This document shows, one piece after another, positions 25,293 through 34,336 of a DNA stretch of 64,000 nucleotides. The stretch's first letter is position 1. Every line of letters starts with the position of its first letter. The notes under the pieces are model-generated. The model did not search any database, was not told the DNA's origin, and worked only from the letters and a program-made list of their open reading frames with translations. Position numbers and translations under genes: made by a program. The DNA is from Archangium gephyra (GTDB taxonomy: Bacteria; Myxococcota; Myxococcia; Myxococcales; Myxococcaceae), in the NCBI GenBank assembly GCA_003243425.1, contig QFQP01000005.1, positions 1 through 64,000 on the forward strand. The letters are read 5' to 3'.

Positions 25293-27383
25293 ATGAACTT
25301 CGCCGCGCCCTGGTTCCTGCTCGGCACGCTGGCCGCAGCCATCCCGCTGCTGGTGCACCTCTTCGACCGCCGTCGCCCGCGTGAAGTGCCCTTCGCCGCG
25401 CTCGACTTCGTGCTCCGCAGCCAGAAGCGCACGGCCTCACGTCTCAAGCTCAAGCGCCTGCTGCTCTACATTCTGCGCACGCTCTTCCTGCTGGCGATCC
25501 CCATCGCGCTCGCGCGGCCGTCGTTCACGTCCACCGACACGCTGGCCACGCCCCGGGGGCTCGCCGCCACCACCATCGTCCTCGACACGTCCTTCGCCAT
25601 GCGGTGGAACGCCGGCGGCCCGCTCTTCGACGCCGCCCGTGACGAAGCGCGCTCGGCGCTCCGCGACCTCACCAACGAAGAGCCCGCGACCCTCGTCATC
25701 TGCACGCAGAACCCCACCGCCGTCGCGCCCGTGGGCTTCGAGCGCACCCGGCTCCTGTCCGCCATCGACGACGCGCAGCCGGGCTTCGAAGCCGTCGACT
25801 TGAACCGCTGCCTCGAGGTCGCGGCGCGGGCCCTCGACGATTCCCCGCTCCCCAACCGCCGCCTGGTGCTGGTCAGCGCGCTCACCCAGGGCTCGCTCAA
25901 CCTCGAAGCCGAGGCGCCGTTCGGCATGACGTCGAAGGGCGAGAAGGTGAAGCCGGAGCTCGTGGTGCGTGACGTGGCGAAGGGCAAGCCGCTGCCGAAC
26001 CACGCGCTGGTCGACGTGCGCGCCGAAGCGGCCCCGCAGCTCGGGGCACGCGCCTGGCAGTTCACCTTCGCGGTCCGCAACTTCTCGAACGAGCCGATGA
26101 ACGACGTGGAGCTCCGGCTGGAGGTCGACGGTGAGGTGGTCGCCAAGGGCTTCGTCGACGTCGCCGCCGACGGCACCGCGCAGAAGACGCTGGCGTGGAA
26201 GTTCCAGAAGGGCGGCGTCGCCACCATCACCGGCCGGCTCGAAGCCGACGCGCTCCCCGACGACGACGCGCGCTCGCTGGTGCTCTCGGTGCCGCGTGAG
26301 CTGACGGCCCTGCTGGTGAACGGAAACCCGTCGCCGCAGAAGTACCGCGACGAGGCGTTCTTCACGGAAGCAGCGCTCTCGGCTTCAGGCAGCCCGGTGC
26401 GCGCGGTGGTGCGTGACGCCGACGCCGCGTGGCGCGAGAAGCTGAGCGACTACGACGTGGTGTTGCTGCTCAACGTCGAAGCACCGGCGCCGGAGGTCGC
26501 GCGGTCGCTGCGTGAATTCGTGCTCGGCGGCGGCGGGTTGTTCGTCAGCGTCGGTGACCGCGTCGACCCCGATGCGTGGAACGCGACGATGGCCGACGTG
26601 CTGCCGCGCAAGCTGCGCGTGGTGAAGACCGCGGTCGAACCGGCCGCCCCTGATGCCGCGACGCGGGCCGCGCGCCTGACGCAGGTGGCCCTCAACCACC
26701 CGGTGATGCTGCCGTTCACCGGCCGCGCGCGGGAGGGCCTCCTGTCGACGCGGTTCTATCGGTACGTGTTGTTCGAAGGTGACAGCCAGGGCGTGCAGAC
26801 CGACGTGCTGGGCACGATGGACGATGGCGCGCCGGTGTTCCTCGCGGGCCGTCGGGGGCAGGGCCGCGTGTTCGTGTTCGCGTCGACCGTCGACCGCGAC
26901 TGGAGCGACCTGCCGATTCGCACCTCGTTCCTGCCGTTGATGCAGCGCGTGGCCGCGTGGCTGACGGGCACGCTGGACGAGCGTGAAGAAGTGCGCGCGC
27001 AGGTCGGTGGTGCGGTGACGTTGAGCCCGGAGGCCGGCCAGTCGCCGGTGTCGGCGAAGGCAGCGTCGGGCGCAGAGGTGGCGCTGACGCCGTTGCCCTC
27101 GAGCGTGGCGGTCACCGGTGGGCCGTTGCCGGAGCCCGGGCCGTACGTGGTGGTCGACGCGAAAGGTGAAGTGCTGCCGAAGCTGGGCTTCGCCGCGGGC
27201 ATCGATTCGAACGCGAGCAACCTGTCGCGCCACGACATGGAGTCGCTGTCGAACTGGCTGGGCGAAGAGAGCGTGCGCACCGCTGGGTCGTCGGGGCCGC
27301 ACAACGCGACGCCGTTGTGGACGTGGCTGATCGCGATTGCCGTGCTGGCGTTCTTCCTCGAGGGCTCGCTGCTCAGGAAGTGA
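25293..27383 (+). CDS. BatA-type membrane protein with vWA-like region
   Basis: 696 residues; ATG 25293 opens MNFAAPWFLLGTLAAAIPLLVHLFDRRRPREVPFAALDFVLRS, the N-terminal BatA signature, and a second TM helix (LLYILRTLFLLAIPIALARPSF). Then a vWA-like domain (ATTIVLDTSFAMRWN) in which the MIDAS Ser-x-Ser is changed (DTSFAM), a CARDB/Ig-like segment (~250-340), a glutamine-amidotransferase-like region (LREFVLGGGGLFVSVGD) and a C-terminal TM helix (WLIAIAVLAFFLEGSLL). With DUF58 it suggests a periplasmic chaperone or assembly role; the substrate is unknown. Confidence 0.8.
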   Translation: MNFAAPWFLLGTLAAAIPLLVHLFDRRRPREVPFAALDFVLRSQKRTASRLKLKRLLLYILRTLFLLAIPIALARPSFTSTDTLATPRGLAATTIVLDTSFAMRWNAGGPLFDAARDEARSALRDLTNEEPATLVICTQNPTAVAPVGFERTRLLSAIDDAQPGFEAVDLNRCLEVAARALDDSPLPNRRLVLVSALTQGSLNLEAEAPFGMTSKGEKVKPELVVRDVAKGKPLPNHALVDVRAEAAPQLGARAWQFTFAVRNFSNEPMNDVELRLEVDGEVVAKGFVDVAADGTAQKTLAWKFQKGGVATITGRLEADALPDDDARSLVLSVPRELTALLVNGNPSPQKYRDEAFFTEAALSASGSPVRAVVRDADAAWREKLSDYDVVLLLNVEAPAPEVARSLREFVLGGGGLFVSVGDRVDPDAWNATMADVLPRKLRVVKTAVEPAAPDAATRAARLTQVALNHPVMLPFTGRAREGLLSTRFYRYVLFEGDSQGVQTDVLGTMDDGAPVFLAGRRGQGRVFVFASTVDRDWSDLPIRTSFLPLMQRVAAWLTGTLDEREEVRAQVGGAVTLSPEAGQSPVSAKAASGAEVALTPLPSSVAVTGGPLPEPGPYVVVDAKGEVLPKLGFAAGIDSNASNLSRHDMESLSNWLGEESVRTAGSSGPHNATPLWTWLIAIAVLAFFLEGSLLRK

Positions 27384-27508
27384 ACAGCCGAAGTCAGCAC
27401 CTACGCGTCCGCTGACGTCGCGACGCTCCGTGGCCCAGCGCCACAGCACCTCCAGCGCCTCGTTCACGGCCCGCGGTGATGCGCGCCATTCTTCGCGGCG
27501 TCGGGTAG

Positions 27509-27735
27509 CCCTACCTGCACACTTCATGGGAGCTCGCGCTCTTCGGCCAGCCACGCAGCGCCCTCGGCACCGCGACCGACTTCGCGCTCCGCGCTTCTCT
27601 CAAGCACTTCGACGACGGGCTCTGCACCATCGCGCTTTACCCACAACGGCCGCGCTGGCTGCCCACGCTCGGTGGCGCAGCGCTGGCCACCGTCATCTTG
27701 GCTCACGATGTGCGTCGGCGTGCGCAGCCTCACCG
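27509..27735 (+). pseudogene. Coding remnant abutting repeat cluster 2
   Basis: From just after an in-frame TAG, about 75 codons read plausibly: YLHTSWELALFGQPRSALG, TATDFALRASLKHFDDGLC, TIALYPQRPRWLPTLGGAA and LATVILAHDV, with no start codon and normal codon use. The frame then runs into the repeat, where sense is lost. It looks like the 3' part of a gene replaced by the repeat. The rest of 27384-27748 holds nothing I can assign. Confidence 0.35.
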
Positions 27736-27748
27736 CGACGGTGACGGG

Positions 27749-28493
27749 CCGATTCAAGGTCGCCGGAGCCAACGGAACGACGGCTCTGAACGGGAACGGG
27801 GCGTCGGGTCTCGCTTCTGCCCCCTCCCGTGCGGCCCCTCATTTCGAGCGCCGGGTGACGCGACTCACGAAGCTTCGTGAAGCTCGGCGTTCGGCGGTCA
27901 GAAACTACGGTCCTGACCGGGTGATCTGACCACCCGAGCGTCAGTTGCGTGACTTCGTCGGCGCCGCGGGGCCTGCTCGACGCGAGCAGGGCCTGAACCC
28001 CTTCGCATCCGTCTCCATGAAGGCCGCCGTTCTCCGCATCTGGAGCGAGCACGCACAACTCGTGGCTCATCTTCCGAGAGGCAGCCGCACGCGCGCCGCA
28101 CTGACGACGGTAACGACCGATTCAAGGTCGCCGGAGCGCAACGGAACGACGGCTCTGAATGGGTGTGGGGCGTCGGGTCTCGCTTCTGCCCCCTCCCGTG
28201 CCGCCCCTCATTTCGAGCGCCGGGTGACGCGACTCACGAAGCTTCGTGAAGCTCGGCGTTCGGCGGTCAGAAACTACGGTTCTGACCGGGTGATCTGACC
28301 ACCCGGCGTCAGTTGCGTGACTTCGTTGGCGCCGCGGGGCCTGCTCGACGCGAGCAGGGCCTGAACCCTTCACATCCATCTCCACGAAGGCCTCCGTTCT
28401 CCGCATCTGGAGCGAGCACGCACAACTCGTGACTCATCTTCCGAGAGGCAGCATCACGCACGACCTCCAGTCGTCCGTCGACGCGCTGACGCC
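27749..28493 (+). repeat. Dispersed ~370-bp structured repeat, cluster 2 (two units)
   Basis: Two direct copies with a 368-base period: about 27749-28116 and 28117-28493. They are nearly identical to each other and clearly homologous to 8667-9043. Each has GATTCAAGGTCGCCGGAGC at its head, the palindrome CACGAAGCTTCGTG, a CGGTCAG/CTGACCG inverted repeat, the perfect hairpin CCTGCTCGACGCGAGCAGG and CATCTGGAGCGAGCACGCAC near its end. One base is deleted in the second unit near 28303. A minus-strand frame containing VSDRRTPSFTKLRESRHPALEM runs through all three units, but the deletion shifts it, so coding is doubtful. Confidence 0.85.
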
Positions 28494-28556
28494 GTTCATC
28501 GTGGTCACGTGGCCCGGTTCGCGGCGACGCAGCTGCCTGCTACCCTCACCGCAGCG

Positions 28557-29108
28557 ATGGGGGACATGGGTTGGAAGGTCAGCTCGACGTATGCGACGGC
28601 GCTCGCGGCGAGCCTCCGTCACTTCGGTCAATTCGAGGCCGTGCGCGCGGAGCTGCGCGACGAGCCGCGCCGCTTCGTCGACGAGCCCGGCGTTCAGCGC
28701 TGGTGGCCCGGCGGTGAACTCTGCACGGTGCTCTCGACGTGGGAGACGCTGCGCGGCCGCTCGGCGGTCATTCAGGGCAACATCTGGGCCGCACATTCCC
28801 GGCAGGGTCCGCTCATCAAGCCGCTCGCGTCGGTGTTGCTCGCGTTCTCGCGCGAGCCCGCGGCAGCGTTGATGTCACGACTGCCGACGTTCCTCGAAGC
28901 GGGCGTTCGCGGCGTCATCGGAACTTTCGAGCCGCGCCAGGGGGGCGGCGGTGGCCACGTGACCTTCACCTTCCCGAACGAGGTTCCCGCAGCGGTCAGC
29001 CCGGTGTGGCACGGCCTGTTCGACTTCGGGTTCGCGCTCGCCAGGCAGGGCCGCATCGCGAGCGAGAAGCTCGAGCCGACGGCGCACCACTACGACGTCG
29101 CCTGGTGA
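28557..29108 (+). CDS. Conserved-looking protein of unknown function
   Basis: 183 residues from ATG 28557; ATG 28566 and GTG 28509 are alternatives. Starts MGDMGWKVSSTYATALAASLRHFG; the end reads GHVTFTFPNEVPAAVSPVWHGLFDFGFALARQG. It has no signal peptide or TM segment. The size and order (helical N-terminal half, beta/alpha C-terminal half) recall the V4R/DUF2378-like proteins of myxobacteria, but I cannot claim membership. It begins directly after repeat cluster 2, 17 bases before the next gene. Confidence 0.6.
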   Translation: MGDMGWKVSSTYATALAASLRHFGQFEAVRAELRDEPRRFVDEPGVQRWWPGGELCTVLSTWETLRGRSAVIQGNIWAAHSRQGPLIKPLASVLLAFSREPAAALMSRLPTFLEAGVRGVIGTFEPRQGGGGGHVTFTFPNEVPAAVSPVWHGLFDFGFALARQGRIASEKLEPTAHHYDVAW

Positions 29109-29110
29109 AG

Positions 29111-29116
29111 TAGCGT
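29111..29116 (+). promoter_or_regulatory. TAGCGT -10-like box, leaderless start
   Basis: TAGCGT ends 9 bases before ATG 29126 and there is no ribosome-binding site, so this large lipoprotein gene probably has its own promoter rather than depending only on the gene 17 bases upstream. Confidence 0.4.
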
Positions 29117-29125
29117 CGCGCGCGA

Positions 29126-31504
29126 ATGCACCTCCGAGTTGTTCTGTCGTGTCTGGGGGCGGTGGTCGTCGTCGGCTGTAATCCCAACCCGAACTCTCCC
29201 GAGCAGCTGCCTCCCGGCGTGGGCCTCGGAGCGTCATGTGAGACCGAGCGATGCCGCGCCGGTCTCGCGTGCACTGAAGCGAAAATCTGCGCAGGCCACG
29301 GCGTCACCCCCGACGGCCAGCCGTGCATTCTCGGCGTGGAGTGTGGCTCGGGCTACTGCGCACCGAACGGAAAGCGCGGCGTGTGCGCGCCCGGCGGAAC
29401 CCGCGTCACCGGCGAGACGTGCGAAGGCGACGGTGATTGTGCGCCGCCACTGCGCTGCGGCTTCGACGGGGTGACGCTCTACGCACGTTGCCTGGCGCAA
29501 GGCCGCAAGGACATCGGCGCTGAATGCAGCGTCGCCACCGAATGCGCGCAGGGCCTGATGTGCGTGGGTGGCGCGTGCGCGATTTCACCGTTCACTTCGA
29601 CGACCGCGCCGCATGGTCAACCACCGGCGTTTCCGCGCACCGGTTCGCAAGCGTGGCCCGGAGCGAGCTGCAACGCCCCGAAGACCTCTGCCGAGAAAGC
29701 AGTGTTCGTGTTGCCACGCGAGAGCGACGACGAGGCCACGCGCAGTGACTTCTATCGACTGCCGTACCCGAGCGACGCCGCGCGCGACGCGAACGGCCGC
29801 GTCGACTTCACGCGCCACCCGAAAGACCCGTCACCCATCTTCGGCTTCGACCTCCTGGGCCGCTATCTCGACGTGCTGGGCGCCGAGCCGTTCAGCGCCG
29901 CACCGACGGTGTTGCTGCGGTTCGACGGCCCGGTCGACTTCGCGAGCCTCGACGTGCGCAGCGCGAACCCCAACATCCGCCTCGTGAAGCTCGAGACTGG
30001 CGAGGGCTACGCGCACGGGCTCAACGTGCACCTCAACGTCTCGCGCAATCGCTACATCTGCGACAACTGGCTCGCGGTGCGGCCGTACCTCGGTGAGTCG
30101 CTGAGTGAAGGCACGTGGGCCGTGGTGGTGCTCAAGGGCCTCAAGGGCACCACCGGTGTCGAGCTCACGGCGTCTGACGACTTCATCGCCATGATGCGCG
30201 ACACCACCCCGCCCGATGCCGTGCAGGCCGCTGCGTGGCCGAAGTTCGCGAAGCTGCGCACCTGGGCCGCGGAGCAGAACCTCACGCGCGAAGATGTCCT
30301 CTCCGCTGCGGTGTTCACGGTCGAAAACCCGCGCCGGCTGATGGACTCGCTGGCGGCTTCGGTCGCTGCGCAGCCGACACCCACGGCGAGCACCTGGGTG
30401 AAGTGTGGTGGCAACACGCCGTCACCCTGTGCGTGTGGAACGACCGTCGGCTTCGACGAGTGGCAGGCGTTGATCTCCCTGCCGGTGTTCCAGAGAGGCG
30501 AAGCGCCGTACCTCACGCCAGCGCAAGGTGGCGACCTCTCGCCCACCGTCGTTCGCACCGAACAGGTCTGCGCGAGTCTCACGGTGCCAAATGGCGCAGC
30601 TCCCGCTGGCGGTTGGAAGGTCGTGCTCTACGCGCACGGCACCGGCGGCAGCTTCCGCAGTCACGCGCTCGATGGAGCGGCGACGTCTGCGCCGGTCGCG
30701 ATGCTGGGCTTCGACCAGGTCGGTCACGGCTCGCGGCGTGGCGTGAATGGCCAGACGCGTTCGCCGGATGACGTGGTCTTCAACTTCGCCAACCCACTCT
30801 CGGCGCGCGGAACGATGGCGCAGGGCGCGGCCGACCTGCTGTCGATGACGAAATACCTGAGGAATCTCTCAGCTTCTGAACTGCCGCCGCTCGACACCTC
30901 GCGCATCGTGTTCTGGGGTCACTCGCAGGGCGCGACGGAAGGTGCGTTGTTCCTCGCGCGCGAAGTCGACGTCGACGGTGCGGTCTTCTCGGGCGCGTCG
31001 GCGAACCTCACCGAAGCGCTCACTTCGAAGCAGGCGCCGGTCGACCTCACCAACGTGTTGTGGAGCGCACTGGGTGAAGGCGCGCCGACCTCGGTGACCG
31101 TGAACCACCCGGTGCTGGGGCTGATGCAGCAATGGAGCGACGTGGTCGACCCGCTCCACTTCGCTGCGCGCGACGTGTCGGGCAGCACGTACGCGCGGCA
31201 CGTGTTTCAGGTGTGGGGCCGCGACGATTCGTTCACCGCGAAGAACGTGCAGAGCGCGTTCGCCATGGGCGCGCGGCTGCGCCTCGTGGGCCCGACGGTC
31301 GATGAATTCCCGCTGACCGCGGTGACGAGCGTGACGGCGAACATCACCATGCCTGCCGTCGCCACGGCCGCACTGCGGCAGTACGCGCCTGACGGGTACG
31401 ACGGTCACTTCGTGGCGTTCAGAAACGAGAGCGCGAAGCGTGACGTGTCGAGGTTCATTTCCAGCGTGCTCTCGGGCGGCGTACCGGTGGTCCCTGAACC
31501 GTGA
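29126..31504 (+). CDS. Large lipoprotein with Cys-rich head and alpha/beta hydrolase tail
   Basis: 792 residues. Lipoprotein signal with VVVVGC (Cys18). Residues ~35-155 have about twenty Cys in repeats such as CETERCRAGLACTEAKIC and CSVATECAQGLMCVGGAC, a Dickkopf-like pattern common in myxobacterial surface lipoproteins. Then an Ig-like region (~180-330), and from ~500 an alpha/beta hydrolase: VLYAHGTGGSF, FDQVGHGSRRG, Ser in FWGHSQGATEG, an acid in VWGRDDSF and a late His in YDGHFVAF. Surface esterase or lipase-like activity is inferred. Confidence 0.8.
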   Translation: MHLRVVLSCLGAVVVVGCNPNPNSPEQLPPGVGLGASCETERCRAGLACTEAKICAGHGVTPDGQPCILGVECGSGYCAPNGKRGVCAPGGTRVTGETCEGDGDCAPPLRCGFDGVTLYARCLAQGRKDIGAECSVATECAQGLMCVGGACAISPFTSTTAPHGQPPAFPRTGSQAWPGASCNAPKTSAEKAVFVLPRESDDEATRSDFYRLPYPSDAARDANGRVDFTRHPKDPSPIFGFDLLGRYLDVLGAEPFSAAPTVLLRFDGPVDFASLDVRSANPNIRLVKLETGEGYAHGLNVHLNVSRNRYICDNWLAVRPYLGESLSEGTWAVVVLKGLKGTTGVELTASDDFIAMMRDTTPPDAVQAAAWPKFAKLRTWAAEQNLTREDVLSAAVFTVENPRRLMDSLAASVAAQPTPTASTWVKCGGNTPSPCACGTTVGFDEWQALISLPVFQRGEAPYLTPAQGGDLSPTVVRTEQVCASLTVPNGAAPAGGWKVVLYAHGTGGSFRSHALDGAATSAPVAMLGFDQVGHGSRRGVNGQTRSPDDVVFNFANPLSARGTMAQGAADLLSMTKYLRNLSASELPPLDTSRIVFWGHSQGATEGALFLAREVDVDGAVFSGASANLTEALTSKQAPVDLTNVLWSALGEGAPTSVTVNHPVLGLMQQWSDVVDPLHFAARDVSGSTYARHVFQVWGRDDSFTAKNVQSAFAMGARLRLVGPTVDEFPLTAVTSVTANITMPAVATAALRQYAPDGYDGHFVAFRNESAKRDVSRFISSVLSGGVPVVPEP

Positions 31505-31604
31505 CGCGCGTCGCGCCAGCCCGGCAGCGGTCCTCCGACTCCCGGGACGACGGCTCGACGCGACGTGAGGGAACGCTTCGCGCGCGTGGAGCGTCGCAGC
31601 CCCC

Positions 31605-32318
31605 ATGAGAGCGCTCTGTCTGCTCGCCGTGCTGACGTTCGCGTCACCGTCTTTCGCCAAGTGCATGTCGTCGTACTGGGAAGTCTGGCCCGCGGCAGGC
31701 TCGACGCTTCCGGTGAATGGCCGCGTCATCATCGGCGCCTTCGGCACGGCGACCGGTGACGTCGAGAAGCTCGCGGGCTTCGGGCCTGCGCTGGTCGCGA
31801 CCGGTCATCGCGTCGCGCTCGCGGTGAAGCAGACCAACGTGGCCGAGATGAAGGTGGCGCAGGCGGTGCTGGTGCCTGTCGAGCCGCTGAAGCCGGGCCT
31901 CCACTACGCGCTCACGTGGAAGAAGACGCCGCCGGGCTTCTCGCTGCCTGCCAACTGGAACGTCGCCGCGTCTCGCGACGACGTCGCGCCGACGTGGAAG
32001 TCTGCGCCCGTCGCCTTGAGCGGTGAGCACGCCGAGCTCGGCTGCGGGCCGGCCGACAACGCCTTCGTGAAGGTCGACGTCGACGACGAAACCACGCTGA
32101 TTCGTGCGCGCGTGCTTCGCGGCGCGAAGTCGACGGAGTACCTCCTCCCCTGGAAGGCCGGCGAACGGCTGGCCATCGGTCACGGCATGTGCAGCGGCGC
32201 GTTCGTGCCCACCGCCGACGTCTGGACGCTCGAGCTCTCGGTGGTCGACGTGGCCGGGAACGAGGCCGCGGCGCCGGGCGCTGCCCTGCACTTCAAGTCG
32301 CTCGACCCGCTGAAGTAG
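31605..32318 (+). CDS. Exported protein with Ig-like domain
   Basis: 237 residues. A signal peptide (MRALCLLAVLTFASPSFA) is followed by KCMSSYWEVWPAAGSTLPVNGRVII and a beta-rich body ending SVVDVAGNEAAAPGAALHFKSLD, an Ig/bacterial Ig-like pattern. Three further Cys. No catalytic motif. Periplasmic or secreted. Spaced 100 bases after the large lipoprotein; the gap shows no clear terminator. Confidence 0.7.
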   Translation: MRALCLLAVLTFASPSFAKCMSSYWEVWPAAGSTLPVNGRVIIGAFGTATGDVEKLAGFGPALVATGHRVALAVKQTNVAEMKVAQAVLVPVEPLKPGLHYALTWKKTPPGFSLPANWNVAASRDDVAPTWKSAPVALSGEHAELGCGPADNAFVKVDVDDETTLIRARVLRGAKSTEYLLPWKAGERLAIGHGMCSGAFVPTADVWTLELSVVDVAGNEAAAPGAALHFKSLDPLK

Positions 32319-32397
32319 TCGCGCCCGAGCGCCCACACGAGAACGCAGCGCGGCGCGGGTCAGACGGCGCGCCCCGCGTGTCGGCTAGAACGTCGGC

Positions 32398-33480
32398 GTG
32401 CGCGTTCGCATCACGGCGACTGACTCGAAGACCGCGGCGATGTTGGTGGCTCGCACGCTGCGCATCACCCCGCGAGACGCACAGGTGTTGTTGGCGAGCG
32501 CGCGCGTGTTGCCCGCCGACCTCGACGCCGTGACGGCCAGCGCGCTCGCGAAAGACACCGGAGGCGAGGTCGTCGACGTGCCCCCGAGCAGCGCGCGCTG
32601 TGACTCGCACCCCACGCTGACCACTGACGCGTCGTGTGCGTCGTGTCGACGTTCGGTGTGCCCGCTGTGCGTTCCGCAGTGCGTCGACTGCCGTGCGAAG
32701 CAGCGAAGGGCCGAGGGCTTCAAGCGCCTGCGCGTGGGTGTGTTGCTGCTGGTGCTCGCGGCCGTCGGCGTGTGGGGGCTGCTGCGGCATCGCGAGCTCG
32801 AGCGCCGTCGTGCGTGGCTGCGGCCGCTCAAGGTGACGCTGGTGCTGGCGAGCGCACACCCCGTCGATGAACGCACCCGCAAGGCGTGGACCGACGGTGC
32901 GCAGCTGCTCGACGGCTGGTTCGCGGAAGAAGCCGAACGTCACGCGTTCCGCTTCGCGCGGCCGCTGCGTATCGAAGTGGCACCGCAGGTGGTCGACGCG
33001 GCGCCCCCTGCGCTGCCTTCCAGCACCGGTGAATGGCTGGCCGATTCTCAGAGCGCGCTGGAGCTGCGCAATCAACTGCAGCACCTGGTGGAGCGCAGCG
33101 GCGCCGACGAGCACGACCTCGCGGTGGTCGTTGGCCTGCGCGAGTCGACGGGCGGAGCGCATCGCGTCGAAGGCCTGGGTGAAGCCAGCGGCTCCATCGG
33201 GCTGGTCGACGGCACGAATGGCGACACGGCCATCACGCTGGAGCTGCTCGCGGTCGCCCATGAGCTGCTGCATCTGCTCGGCGCGAAAGACGGCTACGAC
33301 GAGGAAGGTCACGCGCGCCCGCAACGCGGCTTCGCAGACCCCGGCCTGGGCTATGCGCAGGAGTTCGCCGAGGTGATGGTCGGCGAAATTCCAGTCAATG
33401 AACGCGAAGGGAAGCTGCCCACGTCACTCAAGCAGGTGCGCATCGGCGACGTGACGGCGCGGGAGATCGGCTGGCGTTGA
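32398..33480 (+). CDS. Membrane protein with Zn-ribbon and metzincin-like protease motif
   Basis: 360 residues; GTG 32398, TAGAAC 6 bases upstream. Residues 1-60 are a small alpha/beta domain. Residues 68-98 carry seven Cys and one His (C..HPTLTTDASCASC....CPLC...C..C), like a B-box zinc finger. A single TM helix spans ~112-129. The outer domain ends with VAHELLHLLGAKDGYD: His288, Glu289, His292 and Asp298 match HExxHxxGxxD, the zinc motif of metzincin-type proteases. So a cytoplasmic zinc finger is joined to a periplasmic protease-like domain. The first part of the motif is secure; activity is inference. Confidence 0.75.
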   Translation: MRVRITATDSKTAAMLVARTLRITPRDAQVLLASARVLPADLDAVTASALAKDTGGEVVDVPPSSARCDSHPTLTTDASCASCRRSVCPLCVPQCVDCRAKQRRAEGFKRLRVGVLLLVLAAVGVWGLLRHRELERRRAWLRPLKVTLVLASAHPVDERTRKAWTDGAQLLDGWFAEEAERHAFRFARPLRIEVAPQVVDAAPPALPSSTGEWLADSQSALELRNQLQHLVERSGADEHDLAVVVGLRESTGGAHRVEGLGEASGSIGLVDGTNGDTAITLELLAVAHELLHLLGAKDGYDEEGHARPQRGFADPGLGYAQEFAEVMVGEIPVNEREGKLPTSLKQVRIGDVTAREIGWR

Positions 33481-33494
33481 CCTGAGCTCGACGC

Positions 33495-34336
33495 TCACGT
33501 CGCTTCGAACGCGTCGGCCACCGCGTTCATCACTGTCGACACGCGCGGCACCTTGCGCAGCTCCGCGTGGGTCAGAATCCACAGCGGGCGCTCCATCGCC
33601 GCGAGTGACTTCGCGTACTCGGGCACTTCGACCAGCTCCGGGTACGGCGCGGTCAGCAGGTGCGGCAGCATGGTGAGGCCCACGCCCCTGGCCGCCAACG
33701 ACGCCATCGCGAAGTACGGCACGCGCGCTGCCACGTGCTTCACGTGCTCGCGCTCCCACGCCGATTCCGGTGAGTGCACCTCGTTCAGCGAGCGCACCAG
33801 GAACTTGCGCGGCTCGCGTGCAATCGCGTCCTTCGTGCCGAACACCCCGGCCTTCAAGGTGGCGATGCGGCGGCCCCAACACCCCTGCGGAGGCCGCTTC
33901 ACGATGGCCAGCGCGAGGTCGACCTCCCGCTCACGCACCGACGGGCCGTCGTCGCCCAGGTGCACCGTCACGTGCAACGACGGGTGCGCGCGCTCCAACG
34001 CCGCGAGCGGCTTCTCGAGAAACGGCATCAACGCGATGACGGTGGTGAGCGTCACTTCGCCCTCCACCCGGGTCGACTGTGCGCGCAGCTCTGACAACAC
34101 CTCGTCGATGGACTTGCGCGTGCGCCGCCCCACGCCCGCCAGCGCGCGCCCGGTGTCGGTCAACGTGCCGCCTGCGCGCCGCGCAACAGACACACGTGCC
34201 CGACGCTCGACTCGAGCAGGCCCACGCGCCGATAGAGCGTCGACAACGACAGGCCCAGCTCCCGCGCTGCCGCCGCCACCTTGCCGGTGCGCTCGATGGC
34301 CTCCAGCAACCGCAGGTCTTCCCACTCGAGCTTCAT
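33495..34336 (-). pseudogene. LysR-family regulator, frameshifted
   Basis: ATG 34336 overlaps the GltS stop as ATGA. The wing-helix starts MKLEWEDLRLLEAIERTGKVAAAARELGLSLSTLYRRVGLLESS. Near 34170-34190 sense changes frame and resumes at RRAGGTLTDTGRALAGVGRRTRKSIDEV, then the effector domain (GEVTLTTVIALMPFLEKPLAALERAHPSLHVTVHL) to the end. One base in a GCGC-rich stretch separates the frames. A complete protein would have about 280 residues. It would be expected to control the co-transcribed gltS-like gene. Confidence 0.75.

Noticed and set aside
27693..28406. Minus-strand frames with VSDRRTPSFTKLRESRHPALEM in the repeats
   Set aside because: The frame is shared by all units because the DNA is, but a one-base deletion near 28303 shifts it and no start or fold is evident. 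I prefer a noncoding repeat.
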